DNA of 64,000 nt from Sandaracinaceae bacterium. GTDB taxonomy: Bacteria; Myxococcota_A; Polyangia; Polyangiales; Sandaracinaceae. The stretch spans positions 62,001 to 126,000 of the forward strand of contig JACKEC010000025.1 in the NCBI GenBank assembly GCA_020633195.1, in the 5' to 3' direction. Shown piece by piece: positions 34,757 to 44,909 of this stretch. Position numbers and translations under genes: made by a program. Position 1 is the first letter of the stretch. Each line of letters starts with the position of its first letter. The notes beneath the pieces are model-generated. The model had not been told where the DNA came from and did not search any database. It saw only the letters and a list, made by a program, of their open reading frames with translations.

Positions 34757-36682
34757 GTGCTCCGCAAATGCCCGCACTGCGGCGCGCGCCACGCCCAAGG
34801 CACCCTCCGGTGCACCGCGACGGGACGCCCGATCGCCGGAGACCCCGAGCTGGTGGGGCGCGTCGTGGCCGACCGGTACCACCTCGTCCGCATGCTCGGC
34901 GATGGCGGCATGGGGTCGGTCTACAAGGCGGCCGATCGGGTCCTGCGGCGGTTCGTGGCCATCAAGCTCCTCCACCCCGCGGTCGCCGAGAACCCCTCCT
35001 CCGTCGAGCGGTTCCAGCGCGAGGCCCGGGCCGCGGCCTCGATCGGTCACCCGAACATCATCGACATCATGGACTTCGGCCGGGAGGGCAACCGGCCGTA
35101 CATGGTCATGGAGTACCTGCGGGGCCGCTCGCTGTCGCAGGTCATCGCGATGGACGGGCAGCTGTCGATCAAGCGCGCCTGCACCATCGCCATCCACACC
35201 CTCGCCGGCCTCCAGGCCGCGCACGATCGAGGCATCCTCCATCGCGACCTGAAGCCCGCGAACCTGATGCTCGTGGTCCGCTTCGGGGACCGGAACTTCG
35301 TCAAGGTCTGCGACTTCGGCTTCGCGGCGCTCGTGAAGACGGGGCGGACCGACGCGAAGTCGCTCACGCCCGAGCGGACGCTCGTCGGGACCCCGGCGTA
35401 CGCGGCCCCCGAGCGGCTGCGCGGCGACGACAAGCGCGACCCGCGCCTCGACGTCTACTCGGTCGGCGTCGTGCTCTACGAGATGCTCGCGGGGCGGCGC
35501 CCCTTCGACGCGCCCACCTTCCGCGAGCTCGCCCGCAAGGTCCGCAAGGACGAGCCCGAGCCGCTGCGCGACATCCGACCCGACATCCCCCAGGTGCTCG
35601 AGCGCGTGGTCCTCAAGGCGCTCTCCAAGGATCGCGAGGGCCGGTGGGACGACGCCGAGTCCTTCGCGGAGGCGCTCTTCCCGTTCGGCGGGCTGCGCGT
35701 CCCCTTCCGGGACGACATGCCCTCCGAGTCGTTCACGATGGAGATGATGCGGATCAAGGCGCGCGAGGCGCGCCACCGCGAGACGAACACGGGCCAGATC
35801 CGCAAGCCGTCGACCGCGCCGCCTCCCGCGCTCCCCGCGCCCGCGCCGCCGAGCGTCGACTCGGACCTGACGCAGCGCATGAGCGCCGAGGAGGCGCTCG
35901 CGATGGTCGCCGAGCTCGAGGCCTCGGCGAAGCCGAAGACCCGGGTGGGCACCCCGAAGGCGAAGCGGCTCCGCCAGTCGCAGGTCGACAACACCGACGT
36001 CGACCGCATGCCGCACGCGCCGATCGAGGCGCCCGCCGACGCGGTGCTCGACGTGCCGATCGACGTCGCGATCGACGTCGAGGTCGAGGAGCCCGTCGCG
36101 GCGCTGCCGGCGGGCTCGCCGCGAGGCTTCTACCAGGGACGGATCGTGCTCGCGATCCTGCGCTTCGTCGCGCGCAAGTTCGGGGAGCGCGCGCTCAAGG
36201 AGCTGCTCGACTCGATGCCCGCCGAGGCGCGGCACCCGTTCGAAGCGGGCATCGGCCCCGACGACTGGGTCGACCTCGAGGCGGTCAAGACGCTCGTCGA
36301 GAAGATCGACGCGCGGCTCGGTGGCGACGACCTCCACCTCGTGCTCGAGGCCGGGCGCGCCGCGGCCGAGGGCGCGTTCGACATGATGCGCAAGCTGCGC
36401 CCGCCGGCGCCGCCGCCCGAGCTGCTCGTCGCGGAGATGCCGTCGATCCTGCAGAAGGTCGTCCGCGGCGCCGAGCTCGAGGTGCGCCGCGTCGGCCGAG
36501 GCTACGGGCGGCTCGAGCTCAAGGAGCTCGGCGAGCCGTCGCTGGTCCTCGCGGTCTCGACGATCGGCTTCCTCGCCCGGAGCCTCGAGCGCTTCGGCGC
36601 CGACGACGTCGAGGTCAACCTCCTGAGCGCGCGCGCGCTCGACGATCCGCAGACGCTGATCGACATCAGCTGGTTCGCCTGA
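34757..36682 (+). CDS. Ser/Thr protein kinase with zinc ribbon and C-terminal myxobacterial domain
   Basis: 641 residues starting at GTG 34757. The N-terminus has a CPHCG zinc-ribbon-like motif with a partner 'RCTATG'. The Hanks-type kinase domain (about 38-310) has 'GDGGMGSVYKA', Lys in 'VAIKLL', 'HRDLKPAN', 'DFGFA' and 'YAAPE'. After a Pro/Ala linker, the last 190 residues ('GRIVLAILRFVARKFG' to 'IDISWFA') resemble the roughly 200-residue Myxococcus paralogous family TIGR02265/DUF2378. There is no clear membrane segment, so it is probably cytosolic. The stop codon is the first base triplet of a 101-bp tandem repeat. Confidence 0.88.
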   Translation: MLRKCPHCGARHAQGTLRCTATGRPIAGDPELVGRVVADRYHLVRMLGDGGMGSVYKAADRVLRRFVAIKLLHPAVAENPSSVERFQREARAAASIGHPNIIDIMDFGREGNRPYMVMEYLRGRSLSQVIAMDGQLSIKRACTIAIHTLAGLQAAHDRGILHRDLKPANLMLVVRFGDRNFVKVCDFGFAALVKTGRTDAKSLTPERTLVGTPAYAAPERLRGDDKRDPRLDVYSVGVVLYEMLAGRRPFDAPTFRELARKVRKDEPEPLRDIRPDIPQVLERVVLKALSKDREGRWDDAESFAEALFPFGGLRVPFRDDMPSESFTMEMMRIKAREARHRETNTGQIRKPSTAPPPALPAPAPPSVDSDLTQRMSAEEALAMVAELEASAKPKTRVGTPKAKRLRQSQVDNTDVDRMPHAPIEAPADAVLDVPIDVAIDVEVEEPVAALPAGSPRGFYQGRIVLAILRFVARKFGERALKELLDSMPAEARHPFEAGIGPDDWVDLEAVKTLVEKIDARLGGDDLHLVLEAGRAAAEGAFDMMRKLRPPAPPPELLVAEMPSILQKVVRGAELEVRRVGRGYGRLELKELGEPSLVLAVSTIGFLARSLERFGADDVEVNLLSARALDDPQTLIDISWFA

Positions 36683-36880
36683 GTCCGACGACGCGAAGCG
36701 TCGGAGGATCTCAGGGGGGAGCGCGAGGGGCTTGCCCCTCGCCGGAGAGAAATCGCCGGAGGCGATTTATCGACAGACCCTGAGTCCGACGACGCGAAGC
36801 GTCGGAGGATCTCAGGGGGGAGCGCGAGGGGCTTGCCCCTCGCCGGAGAGAAATCGCCGGAGGCGATTTATCGACAGACC
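36680..36880. repeat. 101-bp tandem repeat of three hairpins
   Basis: Two copies (36680-36780, 36781-36880) identical over 100 bp. Each contains three stems: TCCGACG/CGTCGGA, CGAGGGG/CCCCTCG, and AAATCGCC/GGCGATTT. The first copy begins exactly at the kinase stop codon. A dispersed structured repeat seems likely. Confidence 0.9.
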
Positions 36881-36990
36881 TCGAGCCGGGGCGGCCTTGG
36901 TTTGCGCGCTCCCCGCCGTCCGATAAGATCGGGCCCCTCGGCTTCGGGCCGCGCCTCCGGACGTCAGCGCCCGAAATCGTTCAGGTTTTC
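36881..36990 (+). other. leader of the enhancer-binding-like gene
   Basis: About 110 bases after the tandem repeat. A TTGGTT and a GATAAG lie 20 bases apart, a poor promoter match. Nothing else seen. Confidence 0.3.
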
Positions 36991-39510
36991 ATGAGCCAGG
37001 CCCGCATCCTTCCCCTGGTGGGACCGCTCTTGGTCCTCTACCTCACCCTCGAGGTGCTGGGATCGAGCGAGGTGCTCGACCCGGTGGCGGTGGTCGTGTG
37101 CGCCTTCGCGGTGGGCTTCGCCGTGCTCCCGTGGTGGGTCCTGCGCGCGCGAAGGGAGCTCACCGGCGCCCGCCGGGTGGCGATGTTGGGGATCGGCTGC
37201 GGCGTCGCGCTGGTCCGCGTCGCCGACCCGGTCGCTCCGTCGCTCACGCTGGATCTCGCCGCGGTGCTCGCCTTCCCGTTCGTCGGCGCGCTCACGGTCC
37301 ACCTCGCGTTCGATGCCCCGGACTCGCCGCCCGCCATCGCGCGTCGCCGTCGCTGGATCCTCGGCATCGTCGGGCTCGGCGTCCTCTCCGCGCTCTCGGC
37401 CGGGGTCGCGGTGGTCCCGCTCGAGTGGACGGGCGGCGTGATCGTGCCCGCCCGCTGGATCCTCATCGCGCCGGCCTACCTCGTGTTCGCGTGGGGCGTC
37501 GCCCTGATCTTGAGGCTGTCGCGACGGCGGGTCGGCAGCACCCCCGAGGCGCTCGCGGCCGGCGGCTCCGCACACCTCGCCACGTGGACCGCGCTCGCCG
37601 CGGCGGTGACCGCGCTGAGCCTCGCGTGGACGGGCACGCTCCCGAGCACCTCGATCGGGGTCCGCGGCCTCGCGGTCGCGGCGGGGGCCGCGCTGCTCGC
37701 CGGCCACGTCGTGATGCTCGGCGTGCGACGCCAGGTCCACGCCGGTCGCAACACGCGCGTGGTGATCGCGGCGACGCTGACGCTCGTGCTCGTCGGCGTC
37801 GGAGCGGGCTTCGTGGTGGACGAGCTCGCGCTCGAGCCGATCCCGTTCGGCGTCACCGTCGCGTTCGTCCTCCTCCTCGGGGCCTTCCTCCACAGGGCGC
37901 TCGAGGGCGCGGTGAACCGGCTGCTCGCGCCCTACGGCGGCCGCCTCGTCGCGGGCTGCGAGGAGGCCCTCGCCAAGGCGGTGGGCGCGACGACCCTCGC
38001 GGCGCTCGGGGAGGCCGTCTTGCCGGCGCTGCGCCGCGCCGCCGACACGACCGACGCGGAGCCGCTGTTGTTCACCATCGACCCGCCGCGCTCGGTGCGC
38101 GTCGACGCCGCCGCCGCCGCGCACGTGGACGAGCGCGAGCTGCCCTCGGCGCTGCACGACGTGCTCGAGGCGCGGACCGGGGAGATCGTGGTGGCGGCGC
38201 CGCTCGCCGAGCAGGTCGTCCGCCGCGCGGACCTGAGGCCGCTGGTCTCCGCGCTCGAGTCCGTCGACGCGCTGTGCGTGGTCCCGCTGTCGATGGACTT
38301 CGAGCTCGAGGGCGCGCTCGTGGTGCCGCGGGGCCGCCGCCGCGGCGCGCTCACGCTCGAGGAGATCGACGCGCTCGAGCGCCTCGGGCGGCACATCGGC
38401 GGTCAGGTCGCGATGCTCGGGCAGCAAGAGCGCGCGCGCCTCCGCACGCGCGACGCGGTGGTCGAGCGGGAGCAGCTCTCCGAGGAGCTCGAGGCAGCGA
38501 ACGAGGAGCTGTCCCGGCTCCGCGCCGACTCGCGCACGCTGAAGGCCGGCGGGATCGCCGAGCGCAACGTGGAGCCCGCGATCGCCTACAGCGCCGCGAT
38601 GCGCGCGGTGATGCGCAAGGTGGACGCGCTCGCGCCGGTCGAGGCCCCCGTGCTCGTGGTGGGCGAGGAGGGCTCGGCCCTCGACCGCGTCGCGCGCCGT
38701 ATCCACGCCGCGAGCGGTCGCCGGCACGGCGCGTTCGTCGTCGCGGAGTGCCCGTCGGTCCGGCCCGAGCGCTCCGACGCCGCGCTCTTCGGCGAGGCCG
38801 ACGAGGAGCACCCCGGGTGGCTCCGCCTCGCGGAGGGCGGCACGCTGCTGCTCGCCGACATCCCCGCGCTGTCGCTGAGCGCGCAGGCCAGCCTCGCCGA
38901 GTCGCTCGCCACGCGCCGCGCGGTCCTCGCCGACGGCACCGGCAGCTACGCCGTCGACGCGCGCGTCATCGCGACCTCGCGCGTCCCCCTCGGGTCCCTC
39001 GTCGCGGCCGGTGCGTTCGACCCCGAGCTCGCGCGCCGGCTCGAGCCGCTGCTGCTCGAGGTCCCCCCGCTCCGCGAGCGCCGCGAGGACCTGCCGTCGC
39101 TCGTGCTCCTCGCGCTCGACCGCGTCTGTCGCGTGACCGGCCGCCCCGTCCTCGGCATCGATCGGGAGGCGCTCGACGTGCTCGAGGCGCACGACTGGCC
39201 GGGCAACCTGCGCGAGCTGAGCTCGGTGATCGAGCGCGCGGTGGCGAGCGCCGGCGACAAGAACATCGCCATCGGCGACCTGCCCCCCCTCGCCGCGGCG
39301 GTCGCTCCGCCGGACCCCTGGACCGGCACCTACGCCGAGATCGAGGCGCGCGTGCTCGTCCGCGCGCTCGAGCGCGCCGAGGGCAACAAGAGCGAGGCCG
39401 CGCGCTCGCTCGGGCTCAAGCGCACCACGTTCCTCGACAAGCTCAAGCGCCACGGGCTGCACGGCGCCTCGACCGACGACGAGGCGGAGCCGCCCACCGT
39501 GGTGGCCTGA
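36991..39510 (+). CDS. membrane-bound degenerate sigma54-type enhancer-binding protein
   Basis: 839 residues. About nine hydrophobic segments lie in residues 1-305, a GAF-like domain at 320-490, and a coiled coil around 490-515 ('EELEAANEELSRL'). An AAA+-like domain covers about 530-750 and a Fis-type helix-turn-helix 775-815 ('NKSEAARSLGLKRTTFLDKL'). The Walker A GETGTGKE is replaced by 'GEEGSALD'. The GAFTGA loop is missing: 'LFGEADEEHPGW' leads directly to 'EGGTLLLAD'. The arginine-finger area 'PPLRERREDLP' and 'WPGNLREL' are kept. It probably binds DNA but cannot drive sigma54 by ATP hydrolysis (inference). Confidence 0.8.
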   Translation: MSQARILPLVGPLLVLYLTLEVLGSSEVLDPVAVVVCAFAVGFAVLPWWVLRARRELTGARRVAMLGIGCGVALVRVADPVAPSLTLDLAAVLAFPFVGALTVHLAFDAPDSPPAIARRRRWILGIVGLGVLSALSAGVAVVPLEWTGGVIVPARWILIAPAYLVFAWGVALILRLSRRRVGSTPEALAAGGSAHLATWTALAAAVTALSLAWTGTLPSTSIGVRGLAVAAGAALLAGHVVMLGVRRQVHAGRNTRVVIAATLTLVLVGVGAGFVVDELALEPIPFGVTVAFVLLLGAFLHRALEGAVNRLLAPYGGRLVAGCEEALAKAVGATTLAALGEAVLPALRRAADTTDAEPLLFTIDPPRSVRVDAAAAAHVDERELPSALHDVLEARTGEIVVAAPLAEQVVRRADLRPLVSALESVDALCVVPLSMDFELEGALVVPRGRRRGALTLEEIDALERLGRHIGGQVAMLGQQERARLRTRDAVVEREQLSEELEAANEELSRLRADSRTLKAGGIAERNVEPAIAYSAAMRAVMRKVDALAPVEAPVLVVGEEGSALDRVARRIHAASGRRHGAFVVAECPSVRPERSDAALFGEADEEHPGWLRLAEGGTLLLADIPALSLSAQASLAESLATRRAVLADGTGSYAVDARVIATSRVPLGSLVAAGAFDPELARRLEPLLLEVPPLRERREDLPSLVLLALDRVCRVTGRPVLGIDREALDVLEAHDWPGNLRELSSVIERAVASAGDKNIAIGDLPPLAAAVAPPDPWTGTYAEIEARVLVRALERAEGNKSEAARSLGLKRTTFLDKLKRHGLHGASTDDEAEPPTVVA

Positions 39511-39516
39511 CGTCTT

Positions 39517-40455
39517 CTACCGCGCGAGGCCGCGCAGCGCCGTTCGCTCGAGCCAGCGGCCGACGAAGTCGGGGGTCGGCTCCCCCGCGAGCCGGCGCTT
39601 CGCGTCGATGTACGCGGGGAAGTACTTCAGGCGCCCGGGCGTGAGCCGGTGCGACGCGCGCAGCAGCGGCACGCTCCGCGCGAAGACCGCGCGCTCGACG
39701 GGTCCATAACGAAAATCGAATTGCTCACGCAGCTTCGGCGGCAGCAGCCCCGCGGTGAAGATCTCCACCCACTTGGCCGCGGGTCGCGTCGCCATCGACG
39801 GCGCCGTCAGCAGGAAGCGCCGCATCTGCAGCGCGGGGGCGCCGACCGCGATGGTGTCCGAGGCGATGGTGTCGGCGTAGTAGCGCTCGAAGTCGTGGAA
39901 GCTCTCCGGGAGCACCTCGTCGTCGAGCCCGAAGAGGTACGCGAAGAGCTTCGACTCGGCGTAGTACGCCTCGCGCTCGAGCGGCGACAGCGGGCGCACC
40001 ACCAGCTCGTAGACGCGCAGCGCGGTGTCGACGAGCGTGGCGTGGACCCACAACAGGGCCTGCTCGTCGTTGGCGTGGTACCGGTCGCCCCGGCGGAAGG
40101 CGCCCACGTCTTCCTTGATGGCGCCCCGGATCGTGGTGTGGAGCGCGTGGACCCGCCGCGCCGAGCGCACGGCGTGGTCGAGGTCGCCGAAGACCATCGC
40201 GAAGACGTGCCCGAACGTCCGCTGGAACCGGCCCACCGGGTCCGTGCGGGTCTGGCTGTGCTGATCGACGGCGTGCGCGACCCACGGGTGCGCGAGCTGC
40301 ATCAGCGCCGCGCAGCCGCCGCCGAGCATGGTGATCCCCTCGCGGTTGACCTCCCACGACACCGTGCCGGGTCCGTAGATCCCGGCGCGGCGATCGCCCA
40401 TGCGTCGCTCGAGGTAGCGGAGGTGTCGTTCGAGGTCGGCTTCGGTGACGGTCAT
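39517..40455 (-). CDS. MpaB-type oxygenase family protein (DUF2236)
   Basis: 312 residues with the features of DUF2236: 'WEVNREGITMLGGGCAALMQLAHPWVAHAVDQHS', in which the His residues are typical, then 'FQRTFGHVFAMVFGD' and 'YHANDEQALLWVHATLVDT'. The fungal founding member MpaB' cleaves a terpenoid chain, and bacterial members are heme-dependent latex-clearing-like oxygenases; the substrate here is unknown. Start at ATG 40455, 34 bp from the divergent HugZ-like gene. Confidence 0.85.
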   Translation of the reverse strand: MTVTEADLERHLRYLERRMGDRRAGIYGPGTVSWEVNREGITMLGGGCAALMQLAHPWVAHAVDQHSQTRTDPVGRFQRTFGHVFAMVFGDLDHAVRSARRVHALHTTIRGAIKEDVGAFRRGDRYHANDEQALLWVHATLVDTALRVYELVVRPLSPLEREAYYAESKLFAYLFGLDDEVLPESFHDFERYYADTIASDTIAVGAPALQMRRFLLTAPSMATRPAAKWVEIFTAGLLPPKLREQFDFRYGPVERAVFARSVPLLRASHRLTPGRLKYFPAYIDAKRRLAGEPTPDFVGRWLERTALRGLAR

Positions 40456-40489
40456 TTACAGAGCACAGGATAAGCGCTTTGGTCCGTCC

Positions 40490-41302
40490 ATGACGCGTGC
40501 TGGAGAACATGGTCGCGGCGGCGGCCCGCGCGAGGAGCCGCTGACCCCCGACGACACGCCCGGGCCGACCCACGCCGAGCGAGCGCGCACCCTCGCGAGC
40601 GGGCGCTCGGTGGGGGCGCTCGCGACCGTCGCGCTCGACCCCGCGGGCTTCCCCTACGGCTCGCACGTGACCTACGCGATGGATGGCCCCGACCCGGTCT
40701 TCCTCGTGAGCCGGATGGCCGCGCACACCAAGCACCTCGAAGCGGATCCGCGCGCGTCGCTCCTCGTCGTCGAGCCCACCGAGAAAAACCCGCTCGCGAT
40801 CGGGCGCGTCACGCTGGTCGGCGAGTGCCGCCGCGTCGAAGGCGACGAGTCGTCGAGCGCGCGGGAGGCGTTCCTGGGGGCTCACCCCGACGCCGCGTTC
40901 TACGAGCGCTTCACCGACTTCGGCTTCTTTCGCCTTCGGGTCGACGCCGTGCGCTACATCGGCGGCTTCGGGCGGATGAGCTGGGTGAGCGTCGACGCGT
41001 GGCGCGCGGCGGCGCCCGATCCGATGGCGCCGCACGCGGCCGACATCATCGCCCACATGAACGACGACCACGCCGACGCGCTCGTGGCCTACGCCCGCGC
41101 GTTCACCCGCGCGACGGACGCGGAGGAGGTCGTGATGACCGGCGTCGACCGCTACGGGTTCGAGATGAGCGTGCGCACCGAGAGCGGCCCTCGCCCCGCG
41201 CGGCTCGCGTTCGAGGCCCCCATCGCGACGCCCACGGAGGCCCGACAGGCGCTCGTCCGGCTCGTGAAGGACGCGCGCGCTCGGCTCGCGAAACCGCGCT
41301 GA
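40490..41302 (+). CDS. HugZ/PNPOx-like protein with DUF2470 domain
   Basis: 270 residues from ATG 40490. The N-terminal split-barrel pyridoxamine-oxidase-like domain (about 25-170) has 'GALATVALDPAGFPYGSHV' and 'YERFTDFGFFRLRVDAVRYIGGFG'. The C-terminal DUF2470 part has 'HAADIIAHMNDDHADALVAYA', as in HugZ heme-binding proteins and CREG-like proteins. It may bind heme or a flavin. Paired divergently with the MpaB-type gene, possibly both heme-linked (inference). Confidence 0.85.
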   Translation: MTRAGEHGRGGGPREEPLTPDDTPGPTHAERARTLASGRSVGALATVALDPAGFPYGSHVTYAMDGPDPVFLVSRMAAHTKHLEADPRASLLVVEPTEKNPLAIGRVTLVGECRRVEGDESSSAREAFLGAHPDAAFYERFTDFGFFRLRVDAVRYIGGFGRMSWVSVDAWRAAAPDPMAPHAADIIAHMNDDHADALVAYARAFTRATDAEEVVMTGVDRYGFEMSVRTESGPRPARLAFEAPIATPTEARQALVRLVKDARARLAKPR

Positions 41303-41353
41303 TGGGCCGCTGGTTCGCGGTCCCCGGCCGCCGTTGATATCCTGAGCGCGCGC

Positions 41354-42868
<1,515 letters not shown>

Positions 42869-42889
42869 TCGCTCGGGTATTCTACACAC

Positions 42890-44119
42890 TTGTCCCTTCG
42901 GCACATTCGCCAGCTCCTGCGGGCCGTCACCGACATCGAGCGTCGGGCGGAGACCGGCGTGCTCGACGTGCGTGAGGACATCGAGCGGGCGCTGCTCTAC
43001 TTCCGCGGCGGCCGCCTCGTGTTCGTGGAGCAGAGCAGCCTCGGTCGCACGATCGGCGCCCACCTGGTCGAGCAGGGGCTCGTGACCCGGGAGCAGTACA
43101 CGGTCCTCGCGCAGCGGATCGCTCAGGGGCAGCACGTCAGCCCGCTCATGGCTCTGGTCGAGGCGGTGCTCGCCGAGCGGCTCATCGATCCGTCGCTCGC
43201 CAACGCCCTCCTCGCGTCGCAGGTCGAGCGCAACTTCATCCGGTGCTTCGGCTGGGACGCGGGCTACTGCCGGTTCTCCGCGCGTCCGCAGGTGCTCGAG
43301 GGCAAGCCGGTCTTCCCGTGTGCGGTCGAGGTCGCGGCGCTCCAGGGGCTTCGACATCACGTGGGCGCGCCCGACCTCGCGGAGCTCTTCGGCCGCTACG
43401 GCGACCGGCTCCCGAAGCTCGTGCGGAGCCCCGACGACGTCGCGCGCGAGTTCCGGCTCCAGCCCCGCGACGAGCGCTTCCTCCGCAACCTCGACGCCTT
43501 CCTCCCCCTCGCCGAGCAGCTCCCGGATCGCGAGGGGCCCGAGCTCGAGCTCGTGGTGGCGCTGCACTACATGGGTCGGCTCGAGTTCTCTCGCGCGGAC
43601 CGGCGCTCGCCCCCGACCCCGCCGCCCTTCGAGATGCGGCCCCGTGGGGAGATGGTCACGGGCAACCGGATCCGGATCACGCTGCCTCAGCCCCCGAGCG
43701 AAGAGGAGGTGCGCGCCGCCGCGGCGTTCCAGCGAGGCAAGCGCCTCGTCTACGACGAGCCGGGCGCGGCCAAGTCGATCCTCGAAGAGGCGGCGCGGCT
43801 CGTGCCTCGGCCGGACTACACGCTCTACGCGACGTGGGCCGAGTACGTGACGGCCGACGCGGCGTCGCGCGAGGCGATGCTGGCGCGGCTCGAGGAGGCG
43901 ACGCGACGCGCGATCGAGTGGGAGGCGACGTTCGCGTTCGGCTACTTCGTCGTCGGCCACCTGCACCTCGCGCTCGACGATCAGGAGAGCGCGATCCTCG
44001 CGTTCGAGCGCGCGAACAGCCTCGACCCGACCGACCCGAGCCCCGCCTTCGAGATCGCTCGGATCCGCGAGGAGCAGGAGGCTCGAGAGGTCAGGGAAGG
44101 TCGAGCCGACATGGCATGA
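42890..44119 (+). CDS. DUF4388 (PATAN-like) and TPR protein
   Basis: 409 residues starting at TTG 42890. The N-terminal DUF4388 region is visible as 'TGVLDVREDIERALLYFRGGRLVF' (residues 23-48) and 'LGRTIGAHLVEQGLVTREQY'. A middle winged-helix-like segment follows (about 170-215). The C-terminal region (about 285-395) has TPR-like helices, e.g. 'ALDDQESAILAFERANSLDP'. DUF4388 proteins are linked to two-component and kinase signalling. Follows the kinase gene closely; likely the same operon. Its 3' end overlaps the convergent gene at 44091 by 29 bp. Confidence 0.8.
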   Translation: MSLRHIRQLLRAVTDIERRAETGVLDVREDIERALLYFRGGRLVFVEQSSLGRTIGAHLVEQGLVTREQYTVLAQRIAQGQHVSPLMALVEAVLAERLIDPSLANALLASQVERNFIRCFGWDAGYCRFSARPQVLEGKPVFPCAVEVAALQGLRHHVGAPDLAELFGRYGDRLPKLVRSPDDVAREFRLQPRDERFLRNLDAFLPLAEQLPDREGPELELVVALHYMGRLEFSRADRRSPPTPPPFEMRPRGEMVTGNRIRITLPQPPSEEEVRAAAAFQRGKRLVYDEPGAAKSILEEAARLVPRPDYTLYATWAEYVTADAASREAMLARLEEATRRAIEWEATFAFGYFVVGHLHLALDDQESAILAFERANSLDPTDPSPAFEIARIREEQEAREVREGRADMA

Positions 44120-44909
44120 ACGGGCCGGTGCAGCTGCCGTCCTGCGACAACGCCACGCCCACGCCGATCCCGACCGCCGCGCCGACCACGACCAGCCCCA
44201 CGATCGTCCAGAGCCACCACTCCTCCCAGATGGGCGTGCCCGGCGGGGGATCCTCGACGATCGGATCGGGGACCACGATCGGGTCGGGCACGACCGCGAG
44301 CGAGACCGCGTGAAGCACGACGTCTGCTGCGCCGCCCTCTTCGAGGGTCACCGTCTCCCGAGCGACCTCCTCGCCCTCGTTCAGCGCGACCAGCTCGTGG
44401 GTGCCTGCGTCCACCGACATCGCCACGCCGAGCGCCGCGCTCGGGATCGGCACGTCCCCGCGCCGCACCTCGTCGGCCTCGCCCTCGACCCGGATGGTCA
44501 GGTGGGCGATGCGCGGCTCGACCGTCGCGAGCTGCTCGGTCGCCGCGGCGCGCACGTCGGCCCCGGCGTCCTCGCGGCGGATGACGTTGCGCAGGTGCTC
44601 GGCGGCCTCGACGACCTGCCCGAGCTCCGCCTGGACCCGCGCCAGGTTGAACCGGATGACGGCCGAGTCGTAGAGGGCGAGCGCCCGCGTGAACCGATCC
44701 GCGGCCTGCGCCCACTCCTCGGCGTCGACGTAGGTCACGCCCTCTTCGAAGAGCTCGCGCGCGGTCGCGCGGTTGCCGGCTTCCTGCGCGGAGGCCGCGG
44801 CGGGGAGGGCGAGCGCGACGGCGAGGAGCATCCCGGGCAGGCAGCGCACGGACCGAGCGTACCAGGGCGCGATGACCGCGGTGTCAGGGGGATCGATACG
44901 GGGTGTCAT
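44091..44909 (-). CDS. secreted TPR/PEGA protein with C-terminal membrane segment
   Basis: 272 residues from ATG 44909, which overlaps the TGA of the 5'-nucleotidase gene (ATGA). GTG 44849 or ATG 44831 would give a shorter signal peptide. After the signal (ending ASAQ) come TPR-like helices ('GVTYVDAEEWAQAADRFTRALALYD', 'LARVQAELGQVVEAAEHL'), then a PEGA-like domain ('IRVEGEADEVRRGDVPI', 'VDAGTHELVALNEG'). A 'PDPIVVPDPIVEDPPPG' linker and a membrane helix follow ('WTIVGLVVVGAAVGIGVGVAL'). Resembles the gene at 25487 in layout. Function unknown. Confidence 0.8.
   Translation of the reverse strand: MTPRIDPPDTAVIAPWYARSVRCLPGMLLAVALALPAAASAQEAGNRATARELFEEGVTYVDAEEWAQAADRFTRALALYDSAVIRFNLARVQAELGQVVEAAEHLRNVIRREDAGADVRAAATEQLATVEPRIAHLTIRVEGEADEVRRGDVPIPSAALGVAMSVDAGTHELVALNEGEEVARETVTLEEGGAADVVLHAVSLAVVPDPIVVPDPIVEDPPPGTPIWEEWWLWTIVGLVVVGAAVGIGVGVALSQDGSCTGPFMPCRLDLP

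Noticed and set aside
36732..36926. Small frame inside the 101-bp tandem repeat
   Set aside because: It only reads through hairpin DNA twice, and has no ribosome site.
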